From contig NZ_MWMO01000012.1 in NCBI RefSeq assembly GCF_002556635.1, positions 1 to 64,000 of the forward strand: a DNA stretch of 64,000 bases. The letters are read 5' to 3'. The stretch comes from Novosphingobium sp. PC22D (GTDB lineage Bacteria > Pseudomonadota > Alphaproteobacteria > Sphingomonadales > Sphingomonadaceae). The notes under the pieces are model-generated. The model was not told the origin of the DNA, searched no databases, and worked only from the letters and a program-made list of their open reading frames with translations. Both the position numbers and the translations under genes were made by a program. Shown piece by piece: positions 1 through 9,601 of this stretch. How positions within the stretch are numbered: the stretch's first letter is position 1; the number at the start of each line of letters is the position of its first letter.

Positions 1-230
1 CCACAACAGCTCGCCACAGCCCGCCGCGAATGGCCCTGCGCCGTCCCAGAGCCAAAATCGCATTGTTCACGGACGACGAGTTCGGTTTCGGCGATATCCC
101 GGTGGGCGTCTATGCCTGGACCTGGTTCACCCTGCCGATCGCGCGGCCCTCGTTGCCGAACCTCGAAGACTGGTTCGCGCGCCTGCGCGGGCGGCCCGGC
201 TACCAGTACGTCGCGATCCCGCTGTCATGA
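1..230 (+). CDS. Glutathione S-transferase, C-terminal end (partial)
   Basis: The reading frame enters from the left edge (in frame from base 3) and stops at 228-230. The visible part contains FGFGDIPVG, WFTLPIARP and LPNLEDWFARL followed by RPGYQ, the usual end of the helical C-terminal domain of bacterial GSTs, where an acidic residue caps the helix before the final WF.R...RP segment. The N-terminal thioredoxin fold and the glutathione site lie outside the window. The first ~20 codons are less GST-like than the rest, so a sequence error or divergence near the edge is possible. The stop overlaps the next start (ATGA at 227-230), which suggests co-transcription with the phosphatase. Confidence 0.75.
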   Translation, partial: TTARHSPPRMALRRPRAKIALFTDDEFGFGDIPVGVYAWTWFTLPIARPSLPNLEDWFARLRGRPGYQYVAIPLS

Positions 231-1045
231 CCGTACGCGACGATCTCGCGGCGCTGACCCGCGACGTCGCGGCGATCATGCGCGCCGCGACCGAGGAAGC
301 GATCCTGCCCTATTACCAGCGGCTGACCTCGGGGCAGATCGTCAGCAAGGCGGCCGACGATGTCGTCACCGTGGCTGACAAGGAAAGCGAGGCGATCCTG
401 GCCGAGCGCCTCTCGGCGCTGCTGCCCGAAGCGACGGTGGTCGGCGAGGAAGCCGCCCATGCCGATCCGGGCGTGCTCGAGGCGCTCAAGGACAAGCTGT
501 GCTGGATCGTCGACCCGGTCGACGGCACCAACAACTTCGCCGCCGGCAAGCCGCCGTTCGGCGTGCTGGTGGCACTGGCGGACCGGGGCGAGACGCTGGG
601 CGGCTGGATTCTCGATTGCCTCACCGGCCGCTTCTGCGACGCGGCGCTGGGCAGCGGCGCGCGGATCGACGGCGAACCGATCGCCGCGCGCGGCACGGGC
701 GAGACCCCGCCGGTCGCGGCGATCTCGCTGGTGTTCCTCGACGAGACGCAGCGCGAACGCGTGCGGCGCACGATCGCCCCGTATTACAGCCTGGTCGACA
801 TCCCGCGCTGCGCCGCCGAGCAATATCCGCGCCTCGCGCTCGGCGCCAACGACGTCTCGGTGTTCCAGCGCACCCTGCCCTGGGACCACGCGGCGGGCGC
901 GCTGTTCCTCAACGAGGCCGGCGGCAAGGTCGCGCGGCCCGACGGTACGGCCTACCGCGTCGACGAATACGAGCGCAAAGGCCTGATCGGCGCGGCGAGC
1001 CCGGCCTTGTGGGACGATCTCGCCGCGCGGATCGATCAGGTCTGA
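227..1045 (+). CDS. Inositol monophosphatase family protein
   Basis: 272 residues, the usual length for the family of Mg2+-dependent, Li+-sensitive phosphatases. Metal-site motifs are present in order: VGEEA near residue 72, WIVDPVDGTNNF at about 93-104 (the two Asp ligands and the catalytic Thr) and a C-terminal WDHAAG motif supplying the third Asp. Family members hydrolyse inositol phosphates, histidinol phosphate, or 3'-phosphoadenosine nucleotides; the motifs do not say which, and there are no pathway neighbours. The start overlaps the upstream GST stop by four bases. The stop lies only four bases from the stop of the convergent trxA, leaving no room for a separate terminator. Confidence 0.9.
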   Translation: MTVRDDLAALTRDVAAIMRAATEEAILPYYQRLTSGQIVSKAADDVVTVADKESEAILAERLSALLPEATVVGEEAAHADPGVLEALKDKLCWIVDPVDGTNNFAAGKPPFGVLVALADRGETLGGWILDCLTGRFCDAALGSGARIDGEPIAARGTGETPPVAAISLVFLDETQRERVRRTIAPYYSLVDIPRCAAEQYPRLALGANDVSVFQRTLPWDHAAGALFLNEAGGKVARPDGTAYRVDEYERKGLIGAASPALWDDLAARIDQV

Positions 1046-1049
1046 GCGG

Positions 1050-1370
1050 TCACAGCTCGCTTTCGATCCAGCCCTTGAGCGCGCTCTTGGGCGCGGCGCC
1101 GAGCTTCTGCGCGACCGCCTGACCGTCCTTGAACAGCACCATCAGCGGGATCGACTTGACGCCGATCTGCCCGGGCACTTCGGTGTTGGCCATGATGTCC
1201 ATCTTGGCGATCGTCACCTGACCTTCGAGTTCCTCGCTGATCTCCTCGAGCGAGGGGCCGATCATCTTGCACGGGCCGCACCAGTCCGCCCAGAAATCGA
1301 CGAGGACCGGCTTGTCGGACTTGAGGACGTCTTCCTCGAAACTCGCGTCGGTGACGGCTTTGGTGGCCAT
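1050..1370 (-). CDS. trxA: Thioredoxin
   Basis: 106 residues, a single thioredoxin fold. The redox motif is WCGPC with cysteines 31 and 34, preceded by VLVDFWADW. The cis-proline loop is present (SIPLMVLF), as is the terminal GWIE helix. A cytoplasmic dithiol reductant that supports ribonucleotide reductase, methionine sulfoxide reductase and peroxiredoxins. The frame extends upstream to 1445, but the ATG at 1370 follows an AGGAG-type ribosome site and gives the normal length. It is the last gene of the divL-tsaE-amgK-murU-addB-addA run, 78 bases after addA. Confidence 0.97.
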   Translation of the reverse strand: MATKAVTDASFEEDVLKSDKPVLVDFWADWCGPCKMIGPSLEEISEELEGQVTIAKMDIMANTEVPGQIGVKSIPLMVLFKDGQAVAQKLGAAPKSALKGWIESEL

Positions 1371-1448
1371 GGTGCATTGCTCCTGAAATTCGAATGACGG
1401 CAATCTAGGTACGAATGGCAGGAAGGCAAAGGGCGCGGCGGGCAAGCT

Positions 1449-4400
1449 TTACTGCGTCGCCTGCAAGTCGGCCTTGAGCGGATCGATCAGCGCGGCGGGC
1501 AAGGGCAGCAGGCGCGGCACCGCGGTGAACAGCACCGCCGCCGAAACCGCGCGGCCCGGGAACACCGCCTCGAGCGCGGCGACATAGGCCGCCATCTGGC
1601 GCAGGATCGGCTTGGGGATGTCCTCGATCCGCTCGGGCGGGCGGCGGGTGGTCTTGAAATCGACCAGCCGCACCCTGTCGGGCGTCACCAGCAAGCGGTC
1701 GACCGAGCCCGCCACGACCTGCCCGCCGACGACCGCCGAGAACGGCACTTCGGCAAGGCTCCCGGGCCCGAACAGATCGGCCCAGTCGGGATGCCCGACC
1801 ACCGCGACGGCATCGCCCGCCATGACCGCGCGCTCTTCGTCGGAGAACTCAGCGGCATTGCGCGCGAGCCAGGCCTCGCAGCGCGCGCGCCGTTCGCCGG
1901 CGGGCGCGTCGGGCAGGCGCTCGATCAGCTTGTGGAGCAAGGTGCCGCGCCGCATTGCCATGGCCGTCGCCGGCCCCGGCGGCAGCGGCGGGTCGGGCGC
2001 GACGTCGTCGCCCAGCGCCGAGGGCGCGAGCGGACGCGGCGGGCGCGCCTCGACCGGCGGGGTCCGCTCGACCCAGGCGGGCAAGGGAGCGCGCAACGCC
2101 AGTTCAGGCGCGGCGGGGGCCGCCGCCGGCTCGGGCGGCCGGCCCCAGTCGTGCCGCCAGCCCCAGATCGGATCGGCCAGCTCGGCCCCTTGCGCGAAAA
2201 TCGTCAGGAGCTGCGCGTACCAACTGTTGGGTGCGGGCTCGCCCTTGTCGCGCGGCCCCAGCGCGCCGCCGACGAAAAGCGCTTCCTCGGCGCGGGTCAT
2301 CGCGACATAGAGCAGGCGCCAGTGTTCCTGCTGCTCCTCCAGAGCCACCCGTTCGGCTTCCTCGCGGATGCGCCCCGCCTGCTCGGCCTTGCGCACCGAG
2401 GGCAGCGGAACGCGCCGCGCCGGGTCGGCGGGATCGTCGAGATCGATCCCGCCCACGCGGTTGGCGTCGGGATTGCCCGCGGCATCGGCGAGGATCACGA
2501 TCGGCGCCTGCAATCCCTTCGAGCCATGCACCGTCATCACCCGCACCTGCCCGCCGCTGCCCGACTGCTCGCGCTTCAGCTCGCCGTCGCCCGCCTCGAA
2601 CCAGGCGAGGAAACCCGCAAGGCTCGGCGTGCCGGTGACGGCATAGGCGTGCGCGGCGTTGACCAGTTCGTCGATCGGATCGTTCACTTCTCCGCCGAGC
2701 CGCGCCACCAGCCTGCGCCGCGCCTGCCAGGGACCTACCAGCAGCCATTGCAGCAGGGCCTGCGGCGGTTCGAAGTCGGCGAGCGCGAGCAGCGCGCCGA
2801 GCTGCGCCAGGACCGCGCGCACCTCCGGGTCCGTCGCGGCGCGCAAGTGATCCCAAAGCGGCACGTGTTTCTCGCGATAGCCGTGTTCGAGCAACTGCAC
2901 CTGCGACCAGCCGACCAGCGGCGAGACGAGCAGGTTCGCCAGGTTCAGGGAGTCGAGAGGCTGCGCCGCGAAGCGCAGCGCCGCGATCAGATCCTTGACC
3001 GCGAGCGGCGCGCCGAGCCGCAGCCGGTCGACCCCGGCGACGGGCACGCCGGCGGCATGGAGCTGCGCGACGACGAGCCCGGCGAGATCGCGGCGCTTGC
3101 GCACCAGCACCATGATGTCGCCCGCCTCGGCGCGCTTGCCGGTCTTGTGCAGGCGGAAGCCCGGCCCCGCCGGCTCGAGCCATTCGCGCACCTGCCGGGC
3201 AATGCGGTCGGCGAGCGTGCGATCGGGGCGCGAGAGCCATTCCTGCTCGTCGTCGCCCTCTGCGCCCTCGCCTTCCTCGACGGCATCCACCGGCTGCCAC
3301 AGCGCGACGTAGCCGGGCCGGTCCTCGCCGCGATGCGGGTCGGCCGGCCTGTCGAGGCCGAAGCGTTCGTGGCCGATCGTCGCGATCGCCTTGTCGACGA
3401 AATCGAGCACGTCCTGCGCGGTGCGGAAATTGCGCTCGAGGCCGAGGTCGCGCAGCTCGCGCGCCGGCTCGTTGCCGCGCAGCATCGCGGCATTGCGCGC
3501 GGCGCCTTCCATCTGCTTGCGGAAGCGTTCGCGCGCGCGGCGGAAGTTCTCCGGGCTGGTGCCCTGGAAGCGAAAGATCGCCTGCTTGGTGTCGCCGACG
3601 ACGAACAGCGTGCGCATCTTGTCGTCGTGCTGGCCGCGCCCGGCGAAGAATTCGCCGGTCAGCGCATCGATGATGTCCCACTGTGCCGCATTGGTATCCT
3701 GCGCCTCGTCGACGAGAATGTGGTCGAAACGCCGGTCGAGCTTGTAGCAAATCCATTCGGACAAGTCCGAGCGCGAGAGCAATTCCGCAGCGCGACGGAT
3801 CTGGTCGTCGAAGTCGATCAGCCCTTCGCGTGCCTTGGCCTCGTCCCAGGCGATCGCGAAGGCGCGGCCGAGCCGTAGCGCCGGCACCAGCCGGTCGGCG
3901 AGCGCGAGGAGGTTCGCGTTCTCGACCACCCGCGCGATGCACGCGGTCACGCGGCCGCAGTACGCGGGATATTCGGGATCGACCTTCGAGAGATTGGCGA
4001 GCGAACGGATCGTGCCGTCCCTGGTCAGCAGCGCGTTGCTCAGCTCGCCGATCGATTCCGCGCGCCGGGCGGGCGGTTCGAGCAGCCACCCGGAGATCGC
4101 ATCGACCGCGGCGAGCCCGGTCTTCGTCCCCCAGCCGTGCGCGGTCTCCATGCAGCGGCGCAGGCTGGCGACGTCGAAGGCGGCGTCCGCGCACTGCGCC
4201 GCGAGCCAGTCGGCATCGGCCTCGCCCGGCAGGCCCAGCAGGCGCAGCACGTGGCCGCGCATGTCGTTCGCCTGCCACGAGCCCGGCCCGAACCAGGCCT
4301 CGCGCGCCGAGGCACAGCGCAGCAGATAGGCCTCGACCGCGTCGGGGCCCATCCGCAACGAGAGATCGGCGACGGCATCGAGCAATTGCGGATCGCCCAG

Positions 4401-4925
4401 CGGATCGCCCTCGGCCGCGACCAGCAGGTCGGCGAGCACCCGCCGCGCGAGCATCGCGCGCTCGCGGTCCTCCATCGGCCGCGCGCCGGGCAGCAGTTGC
4501 GCCTCGAGCGGGAAGGCGGCGAGCAGCCATTGCGAAAAGGCGTGGATCGTATCGATCCGGAGCCCCCCGCCGGGGCAATCGAGCACCTTGGCGAACAGCG
4601 TGCGCGCCCGCGCCTTCTCCGCTTCGCCCGCCGGAGCGCCGATCGCCTCGAGCCGCCCGAAGAGATCGATGTCCGAAAGACGCACCCATTCGGCGAGCGT
4701 GGTGTTGATCCGCGACGCCATTTCCGCCGCGCCCGCCTTGGTGAAGGTGAGGCACAGGATCTGCGACGGCTCGACGTCGGGTTGCAGCAGCAGCCGCAGC
4801 ACGCGCGAGGAAAGCACCTGCGTCTTGCCGGTCCCCGCCGAAGCGGTGAGCCAGACGGTATCGTCGGGCCGCACCGCCTCCATCTGGTTGCCGTGGAGCG
4901 GGAAGATCCTGGCCGGGCCGCTCAT
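1449..4925 (-). CDS. addA: Double-strand break repair helicase-nuclease AddA
   Basis: 1158 residues. UvrD-type superfamily 1 helicase fused to a RecB-family nuclease. The Walker A ASAGTGKT sits at residues 28-35; the Walker B-like VDEAQDTN and the DTKQAIFRFQG motif follow; VMTVHGSKGLQ is helicase motif V. The last ~150 residues carry the nuclease signature: HKLIERLP, then GSVDRLL and LVDFKT (PD-(D/E)XK). With AddB it resects double-strand ends toward RecA loading, replacing RecBCD in alphaproteobacteria. The open frame runs 41 codons further upstream, but the ATG at 4925 overlaps the addB stop as ATGA and gives a sensible N-terminus. Confidence 0.96.
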   Translation of the reverse strand: MSGPARIFPLHGNQMEAVRPDDTVWLTASAGTGKTQVLSSRVLRLLLQPDVEPSQILCLTFTKAGAAEMASRINTTLAEWVRLSDIDLFGRLEAIGAPAGEAEKARARTLFAKVLDCPGGGLRIDTIHAFSQWLLAAFPLEAQLLPGARPMEDRERAMLARRVLADLLVAAEGDPLGDPQLLDAVADLSLRMGPDAVEAYLLRCASAREAWFGPGSWQANDMRGHVLRLLGLPGEADADWLAAQCADAAFDVASLRRCMETAHGWGTKTGLAAVDAISGWLLEPPARRAESIGELSNALLTRDGTIRSLANLSKVDPEYPAYCGRVTACIARVVENANLLALADRLVPALRLGRAFAIAWDEAKAREGLIDFDDQIRRAAELLSRSDLSEWICYKLDRRFDHILVDEAQDTNAAQWDIIDALTGEFFAGRGQHDDKMRTLFVVGDTKQAIFRFQGTSPENFRRARERFRKQMEGAARNAAMLRGNEPARELRDLGLERNFRTAQDVLDFVDKAIATIGHERFGLDRPADPHRGEDRPGYVALWQPVDAVEEGEGAEGDDEQEWLSRPDRTLADRIARQVREWLEPAGPGFRLHKTGKRAEAGDIMVLVRKRRDLAGLVVAQLHAAGVPVAGVDRLRLGAPLAVKDLIAALRFAAQPLDSLNLANLLVSPLVGWSQVQLLEHGYREKHVPLWDHLRAATDPEVRAVLAQLGALLALADFEPPQALLQWLLVGPWQARRRLVARLGGEVNDPIDELVNAAHAYAVTGTPSLAGFLAWFEAGDGELKREQSGSGGQVRVMTVHGSKGLQAPIVILADAAGNPDANRVGGIDLDDPADPARRVPLPSVRKAEQAGRIREEAERVALEEQQEHWRLLYVAMTRAEEALFVGGALGPRDKGEPAPNSWYAQLLTIFAQGAELADPIWGWRHDWGRPPEPAAAPAAPELALRAPLPAWVERTPPVEARPPRPLAPSALGDDVAPDPPLPPGPATAMAMRRGTLLHKLIERLPDAPAGERRARCEAWLARNAAEFSDEERAVMAGDAVAVVGHPDWADLFGPGSLAEVPFSAVVGGQVVAGSVDRLLVTPDRVRLVDFKTTRRPPERIEDIPKPILRQMAAYVAALEAVFPGRAVSAAVLFTAVPRLLPLPAALIDPLKADLQATQ

Positions 4926-7888
4926 GACGGGTCGCCGCCGCCCTGCGTGAGGAACCACTCGTCGAGCCGCATGAGCTGGTCGTAGTCGGCGTAGCCCGGC
5001 AGGTTGGGATTGAGCCGCGCGGTGAAGGCCTCGTCGCCGAGAATCCACCTTCGCAGGGCCTCATCGAGATAGCGTTCGGCTTCCGGAAGGAAGTCCTCGG
5101 GTTCGAGGCCGGTCTTGCTGCGCCCGACCTTGAGCGGCGTTTCGACATAGCCGAACACGTCGCCGCTGCGGGCCTTGGCGAGCGACCAGTATTCGAACGC
5201 GGCGGGCTCGCCGGCGACGCCCTCGAAGCCGCCCGCCCGCGCGATCAGGCCGATGGTGCCGAGCTGGAGCGAAAAGCCCTCGGCGACCTGCGACTTGCTC
5301 GGCGGATGACCGGTCTTGTAGTCCACTATCGCGCAAGTGCCGTCCGCCAGCATGTCGATGCGGTCGGCCTTGGCGAAGATCCGCACACCGGACCGCTCCA
5401 TCGAGCCCCATTGCTCGATCGCGACGGGCAGGCGCCCTTCCGCCTTGGCGGCGAGGACGCGGTCGCGGAAGGTATCGAGCGCGGCAGCGAGGCGCGGCCA
5501 CCACAAGGCGCGCATCAGCGGGTGCGCCGACATATCCTCCAGCTCCTCGCGCGCGATGGCCTGGAGGCCCTCGGGCGGCTCCTTCGCCTCGTGCCAGCGC
5601 TGCATGATGCGGTGCGCGAGTTCGCCCTTCCACGCGGGGCTGGGCTCGGCGTCGAGACCGTCGAACGGCGCGAGGCGCAGGATGGCGCTGGCGTAGAACT
5701 GGTAGGGATCGCTGCGCAGCCGGTCGAGCCCGGTCGCCGACACCTCGACGCGGCGCTGCTCGGCCGAGGGCATCGGCCGGGGGCGCGGGTGCGGCTCGAC
5801 GCGCGCGGCATCGTCGATCGCCCGCGCAAGCGCGACCATGGTCCGTTCCTCGTGGCGCTCGACCTGATCGCCGAGCATCGCCCTGACCCGCAGCACGAAG
5901 CGCGAGGGGATCACCGGCCCCGCCTCGTCGCGCTGCGCCCAGCTCAGCACCACTTGCGGCGCGCCGAGCGCGGCGGCGAGATCATGCGCGGCAAGACCGA
6001 TGCGGAAATCCGCGCCGGGAACGCCGAGCGCGCGCAGAACCGCGGGCGGCAGCAGCGAGTCCTGCGCCGGTGTCGCCGGCCATGTGCCCTCGGCGAGCCC
6101 CGCGCAGATCATCAGGTCGGCCCGGGCCATGCGCGCCTCGAGCAGGCCGTAGATCGCGACGCGCGGATGCCCGCCCCAGGGCGGGCGGACCGAGACGCGG
6201 TCCATCGCGTCGCGCAGCACCGCATGCAGTTCGACCGGCTCGACGCGGGTGCCTGCGGCGCGCGCGGCGGCGCGCAGGTCTTCGACGAAAGCGGCGAGCG
6301 CGCGCCCGTCGGGCCCGCCCCAGACCGCCTCGCCGCACAGCGCCTCGGCGGCGGTGACGAGACGGTCGAGCAGGTCCGCGAGCGGCGCGGCAGCGGCGCC
6401 CTCGAGCAGCGGCGCGAGGATCGCCTCGGCCTCGTCCCACCATGGCGCGACGCGCGCATCGGTGGCGATCCCGCGCAGCACGCCAAGGCCGGTCCCGCGG
6501 CGGGGCCCGCGCAGCGCGCGGTCGAACCTGCGCACCGCCTCGAGCCACTTCGTCCGCCCCTCCCCGGCCCGCGCCAGCGGATGCGAGAGCAGCGCGACGA
6601 GCGGCACCGGCGGCGCCTGCTCGGCGGCGACTTCGGCGAGCAGCAGGAACAACCGACCCGCCGCGCACTGCGGCAGCGGACGTCCGGCGGTATCGTCGGC
6701 GACAATCCCCCAGCGCGCGAGATGGGCGACGACGCGCCCCGCAAGGCCTCGGTCGGGCGTCACCAGCGCGACGCGCCTACCCTCGTCCTCGAGCGCCTCG
6801 CGGATCAGAAGCGCGACCGCCTGCGCCTCCTCGCCGGGATGCGCGGTCTCCATCAGCCGCACGCCCGAAAGGCGCCGCTGGTCTGCGCCGAGATCGACCC
6901 AGCGCGCGCTGGCGACGGGCGGGAGGAACAGGTTGCCGATCGCGCGGCTGCGCTCGGGTGGCGCCGGACTTGCGCCCGAGCGGTGCCACGCCATGACTTC
7001 GCCGCGCGCGATGCCCATCCGGTTGAGCAGGAGCTTGAGGTGGTATTGCGGATGGGTGACCGCGTCGCGCGGCCCGAACGGGGGATCATCCACGCTGGCG
7101 GGCGCTCCCGCGATGCCGATCTCGTCCCAGGTCTCCGGATCGAGCGCGAGGTCGAGGTCGGGCAGGATGACCGCGCCCTGGGGCAATTCGCAGACCACGC
7201 GCAATAACCGGGCGAGCGCGGGCGATGCACTGGTCACGCCCGCCGCGACGATTGCGCCTGCGGGCGGCGCCTCTCGCCAGCGCCGCGCGGCGTGTTCGAA
7301 CAGCCGGTTGCGCCGCTCGGGCGCGTCGACTTCACCGCGCTCGGCAAGCTCGCGAATCCAGTGCTGCTGGACCTTGAGGAAGACCCGCGTCGCGTCGGTC
7401 CAGTGCCGGGCCAGCTCGCCGACGATGCCGATCACGCGGTCGGACAGCAGGTCGATCGGCGCGATCTGCTCAACGAGCAGGCGGTCCATCGTCCGGCCGA
7501 GCTCGAAAGCGCGGCGCAGCAGCGCGGCCTCGCTGCCGCTGGCCTCGGCCTCCACCTCGCGCAGATAGGCCGCGAGCCGAAGCCAGCGATAGGTCGGGTC
7601 GGCGGCAGGCGGGATTTCGGACGCGCCGAGCGGATCGAGCAGCGCGCCGAGCGTCTCATCGAGATCGAGATCGCCGACCACCGCCATTCGCGGCAGCAGC
7701 AGGCCCTCGCCCGCATGGCGCACGAAGGCTTCGGTGACGGTACGCACGGTGCGGCGGCTGGGCAGCAGCAGGGTGAGCCGCGCGAGACCGAATTCGGGCT
7801 CGGCGTAGCGCGGGATCAGTCCCGCGACGAGGGCATCGGCGAAACCGCGATGCGCGGCGATGGTGTAAATGCGCGGGCCTTCAGGCAC
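4922..7888 (-). CDS. addB: Double-strand break repair protein AddB
   Basis: 988 residues, alphaproteobacterial AddB. The N-terminus (TLLLPSRRTVRTVTEAF) corresponds to the inactivated helicase domain of this subfamily; no intact Walker A is visible, as expected. The C-terminus has a RecB-like nuclease core: LAHRIMQRWHE, FAKADRIDML and AIVDYKTGHPPS, followed by a QLGTIGL segment (QxxxY-like region). Partner of AddA in end resection. It starts with GTG at 7888, overlapping the end of murU by eight bases, and its stop overlaps the addA start. The Fe-S cysteines of Firmicutes AddB are not evident. Confidence 0.94.
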   Translation of the reverse strand: MPEGPRIYTIAAHRGFADALVAGLIPRYAEPEFGLARLTLLLPSRRTVRTVTEAFVRHAGEGLLLPRMAVVGDLDLDETLGALLDPLGASEIPPAADPTYRWLRLAAYLREVEAEASGSEAALLRRAFELGRTMDRLLVEQIAPIDLLSDRVIGIVGELARHWTDATRVFLKVQQHWIRELAERGEVDAPERRNRLFEHAARRWREAPPAGAIVAAGVTSASPALARLLRVVCELPQGAVILPDLDLALDPETWDEIGIAGAPASVDDPPFGPRDAVTHPQYHLKLLLNRMGIARGEVMAWHRSGASPAPPERSRAIGNLFLPPVASARWVDLGADQRRLSGVRLMETAHPGEEAQAVALLIREALEDEGRRVALVTPDRGLAGRVVAHLARWGIVADDTAGRPLPQCAAGRLFLLLAEVAAEQAPPVPLVALLSHPLARAGEGRTKWLEAVRRFDRALRGPRRGTGLGVLRGIATDARVAPWWDEAEAILAPLLEGAAAAPLADLLDRLVTAAEALCGEAVWGGPDGRALAAFVEDLRAAARAAGTRVEPVELHAVLRDAMDRVSVRPPWGGHPRVAIYGLLEARMARADLMICAGLAEGTWPATPAQDSLLPPAVLRALGVPGADFRIGLAAHDLAAALGAPQVVLSWAQRDEAGPVIPSRFVLRVRAMLGDQVERHEERTMVALARAIDDAARVEPHPRPRPMPSAEQRRVEVSATGLDRLRSDPYQFYASAILRLAPFDGLDAEPSPAWKGELAHRIMQRWHEAKEPPEGLQAIAREELEDMSAHPLMRALWWPRLAAALDTFRDRVLAAKAEGRLPVAIEQWGSMERSGVRIFAKADRIDMLADGTCAIVDYKTGHPPSKSQVAEGFSLQLGTIGLIARAGGFEGVAGEPAAFEYWSLAKARSGDVFGYVETPLKVGRSKTGLEPEDFLPEAERYLDEALRRWILGDEAFTARLNPNLPGYADYDQLMRLDEWFLTQGGGDPS

Positions 7889-8618
7889 GCGTCAGCCATT
7901 CCTCGGTCGGCCGGATCGCGGCCGGATCGCCCACCTCGAACCACAGGCCGTTGTGCGAGATGCCGTAGAGCCGCCCTTCCTCGATCGCGCGAGTCCACAG
8001 CAGGTTGGTCGAGAAGGGGCCCTCGGGTGCATCGCGCATCAGGCGGTGCGAGACGAGCTGTATGCCCGCGAAGATGAACGGCGCGATCCGGCCCGAGCGC
8101 CGCCGCGAGATCCGGCCGACGGGATCGAGGTGGAAATCGCCCTTGCCGCGATAGTTGATCGCCCGCGCATGCGAGACCAGCAGCAGCAGCGCGTCCATCC
8201 GCTCCGGGTCCCACGAGCGCGAAAGCTCGGCGAAGACGTTGCTCGGCCCGTCGAGCCAGATGTTGTCCGAGTTGAGGCTGAAGAACGGATCGGGCAGGCC
8301 GGGCAGCGCCTTTGTCATGCCGCCGCCGGTCTCGAGCAGCCGTTCGCGCTCGTCGGAAATCACGATGCTCGGCGCGGCCTCGCGCACCGCGAGATGGCCT
8401 TCGAGCGCATCGGCGAGATAGTGGACGTTGACGACGGCATGGGCGACGCCCGCGACCTCCAGCTTGTCGAGCGCATGGTCGATCAGCGAGCGGCCCGCCA
8501 CGCGCACCAGCGGCTTGGGCTGGGTGGCGGTGAGCGGGCGCATCCGCTTGCCGAGCCCGGCGGCGAGCACCATTGCCGTATCGCTGGCAAGCGCGTTCTC
8601 CTGCGGCGAGCCGCTCAT
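7881..8618 (-). CDS. murU: Nucleotidyltransferase, MurU-type (N-acetylmuramate 1-phosphate uridylyltransferase)
   Basis: 245 residues of the sugar-nucleotide pyrophosphorylase superfamily. The signature loop AMVLAAGLGKRMRPLT lies at residues 15-30, followed by KPLV (Lys binds phosphate) and LNSDNIWLD (metal Asp). Such proteins are often labelled mannose-1-phosphate guanylyltransferase, but pairing with an AmgK-type kinase directly upstream is the arrangement of the peptidoglycan-recycling route that converts MurNAc-1-phosphate to UDP-MurNAc and bypasses de novo MurA/MurB. The ATG at 8618 overlaps the amgK stop as ATGA; the longer frame upstream is not needed. Enzyme specificity is inferred from context. 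Confidence 0.85.
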   Translation of the reverse strand: MSGSPQENALASDTAMVLAAGLGKRMRPLTATQPKPLVRVAGRSLIDHALDKLEVAGVAHAVVNVHYLADALEGHLAVREAAPSIVISDERERLLETGGGMTKALPGLPDPFFSLNSDNIWLDGPSNVFAELSRSWDPERMDALLLLVSHARAINYRGKGDFHLDPVGRISRRRSGRIAPFIFAGIQLVSHRLMRDAPEGPFSTNLLWTRAIEEGRLYGISHNGLWFEVGDPAAIRPTEEWLTRA

Positions 8619-9601
8619 ATCGCGAACGTGCCCCCGCCCGCCTCGCGCAGTCCGGCGGGGATGTTGGCATCGAACCACTGCGCCACCGGGGCGAGCGCGG
8701 GGTGCGTGAGATCACGTTCGAGCAGGTTCCACACGCGCGGGATCAGCTCGAGATAGCGCGGCTTTGCGTCGCGCCGCCACAGCCGCACGAAGATGCCGAC
8801 GATCTTTGTGTTGCGCTGCGCGCCGAGCCGGGCGTAGTCGGCCAGCAGCACTTCGGCGTCCACGCCGCGCGCCCGCGCGTAATAGTCGAACATCGCCGCT
8901 TCGAGATCGGGCGAGACGTCACGCCGCGCATCCTGCAAAAGCGAGACGAGATCGTAGGCGGGATGGCCGACCAGCGCGTCCTGGAAATCGAGCAGGCCCT
9001 GGCTCTGGAGGGAGCCGAGCAGCATGATGTTCTCCGCGTGATAGTCGCGCAGCACGGTGACGCCGGGGCGCTGGCGCGGCAGCAGCTCGCCCAGCACCTT
9101 TTCCCAGGCTTCGGTAAAGCCGTGCGCGTCGACATAGAGGTTCTGCGCGGTGCAGTACCATTCGAGCAGCAGTCGCGCCTCGCGCAGATACTCGGCCATC
9201 GAATAATCGAGGAAGGGCCCCGGCGGCAGGTCATGCAGCGCGACGAGCGCGTCGATCGCGGCGGTGTAGACCTGCTTTTCGTCGTCGGGCCACTGATCGA
9301 GATAGTCGCGCATGCGAGCCGCGCCGAAATCCTCCAGCAGCACCAGCCCGCGCGCGGGATCGTCGGCGTAGATGAAGGGCGCGCGCATGCCGTTCGCATC
9401 GAGCCAGCGTGCGGCCCGCAGGAACGGACCGGGATCGTCGTCGGGCGGGCGCGCGTCCATCAGCATGGCCGATTTCTCGCCCTTGCGAATGCGGAAATAG
9501 CGCCGGAACGAGGCATCGCCGGGCAGAGGTTCGACCGCCGCGTCTCCCCAGCCGGAGGAAGCGAGAAAGTCGTCGAGGCCGTCAGGAACAGTCAGGGACA
9601 T
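8615..9601 (-). CDS. amgK: AmgK-type N-acetylmuramate/N-acetylglucosamine anomeric kinase (aminoglycoside phosphotransferase fold)
   Basis: 328 residues of the APH/choline-kinase-like fold. Visible motifs are the N-terminal GDASFRRYFRI nucleotide loop, the catalytic loop LRDYHAENIMLL, and the metal motif LLDFQDALVGHPAYDLVSLL. Family knowledge: next to MurU it phosphorylates recovered MurNAc at the anomeric carbon, the first step of the cell-wall salvage that confers intrinsic fosfomycin tolerance in Pseudomonas and some alphaproteobacteria. The ATG at 9601 (MSLTVPDG) is chosen; it overlaps the tsaE end by ten bases. The gene shares an operon with tsaE and divL, placing wall recycling beside cell-cycle signalling. 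Confidence 0.87.
   Translation of the reverse strand: MSLTVPDGLDDFLASSGWGDAAVEPLPGDASFRRYFRIRKGEKSAMLMDARPPDDDPGPFLRAARWLDANGMRAPFIYADDPARGLVLLEDFGAARMRDYLDQWPDDEKQVYTAAIDALVALHDLPPGPFLDYSMAEYLREARLLLEWYCTAQNLYVDAHGFTEAWEKVLGELLPRQRPGVTVLRDYHAENIMLLGSLQSQGLLDFQDALVGHPAYDLVSLLQDARRDVSPDLEAAMFDYYARARGVDAEVLLADYARLGAQRNTKIVGIFVRLWRRDAKPRYLELIPRVWNLLERDLTHPALAPVAQWFDANIPAGLREAGGGTFAI

Noticed and set aside
1791..3878. 695-residue plus-strand frame antisense to addA
   Set aside because: addA is intact with helicase and nuclease motifs; the antisense translation has no recognisable domain.
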